13,408 bases of DNA from Kangiellaceae bacterium (GTDB taxonomy: Bacteria; Pseudomonadota; Gammaproteobacteria; Enterobacterales; Kangiellaceae). Below are positions 13,327 through 13,408 of the stretch, piece after piece. Position 1 is the first letter of the stretch; each line of letters starts with the position of its first letter. The stretch spans positions 1-13,408 of the forward strand of contig JAUUYO010000073.1 in NCBI GenBank assembly GCA_030590405.1. The letters run 5' to 3'. The translations under genes were made by a program, and so were the position numbers. A model generated the notes under the pieces. That model saw only the letters and a program-made list of their open reading frames with translations. It had not been told where the DNA came from and made no database searches.

Positions 13327-13408
13327 AGCCTGGCAATGACCTACTTTCACATGGGGAAACCCCACACTATCATCGGCGCTGAACGTTTTCACTTCTGAGT
13401 TCGAGATG
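13327..13408 (-). rRNA. rrf: 5S ribosomal RNA, 3' part (5' end beyond window)
   Basis: The reverse complement reads CGAACTCAGAAGTGAAA, then CGCCGATGATAGTGTGGGG, CCCCATGTGAAAGTAGG and a final TTGCCAGGC. These are the conserved central and 3' parts of bacterial 5S rRNA, including the loop C/helix III region and the closing helix I strand. About 82 of roughly 118-120 bases are visible; the 5' third and presumably 23S and 16S lie to the right. The exact 3' end may be one or two bases off. Confidence 0.96.

Overview
The window is bacterial chromosomal DNA with moderately low GC. It most likely comes from a gammaproteobacterium: it has an E. coli-type HipA kinase, a gammaproteobacterial-looking 5S rRNA, and AcrB-type RND export genes. 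I cannot name the genus. All recognised genes except one small SEC-C ORF lie on the minus strand, so the window reads from right (upstream) to left (downstream).

Right edge (13408 to about 13230): the 3' part of a 5S rRNA gene, followed by the intrinsic terminator of the rRNA operon and an unexplained perfect 9-bp inverted repeat. Next comes a compact three-gene operon (13080 to 7933): a lipoprotein membrane-fusion adaptor, a 1021-residue RND permease and a lipoprotein metallo-beta-lactamase-fold hydrolase, separated by 9 and 6 bases. Adaptor and permease should form an inner-membrane export pump. No outer-membrane channel is encoded here. The hydrolase is an unusual third member.

Middle (7834 to 4070): a 937-residue SWIM-SNF2 DNA translocase with a long unassigned C-terminal extension, then a 227-residue TPR-like protein with a very basic N-terminus. 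A small SEC-C (CxC...CC) zinc-binding ORF runs convergently into the TPR-like gene with one base between the stop codons.

Left (3828 to 1): a hipBA toxin-antitoxin operon with a readable sigma70 promoter flanked by two matching TGTA-N9-TACA palindromes. The antitoxin carries an unusual 60-residue Lys/Ser/Thr-rich tail that still ends in Trp. After it comes a small gene set that ends in a type I restriction-modification methyltransferase (hsdM), cut by the window edge. The set is an excisionase-like HTH protein, a 97-residue unknown and a previously hidden 36-residue ORF, each joined to the next by stop/start overlap or a one-base gap. Type I methylase, HipBA and SNF2-SWIM translocase together give the left two thirds the look of an accessory/defence region next to an rRNA operon. 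This is inferred from gene content; no integrase, insertion sequence or attachment site was found.
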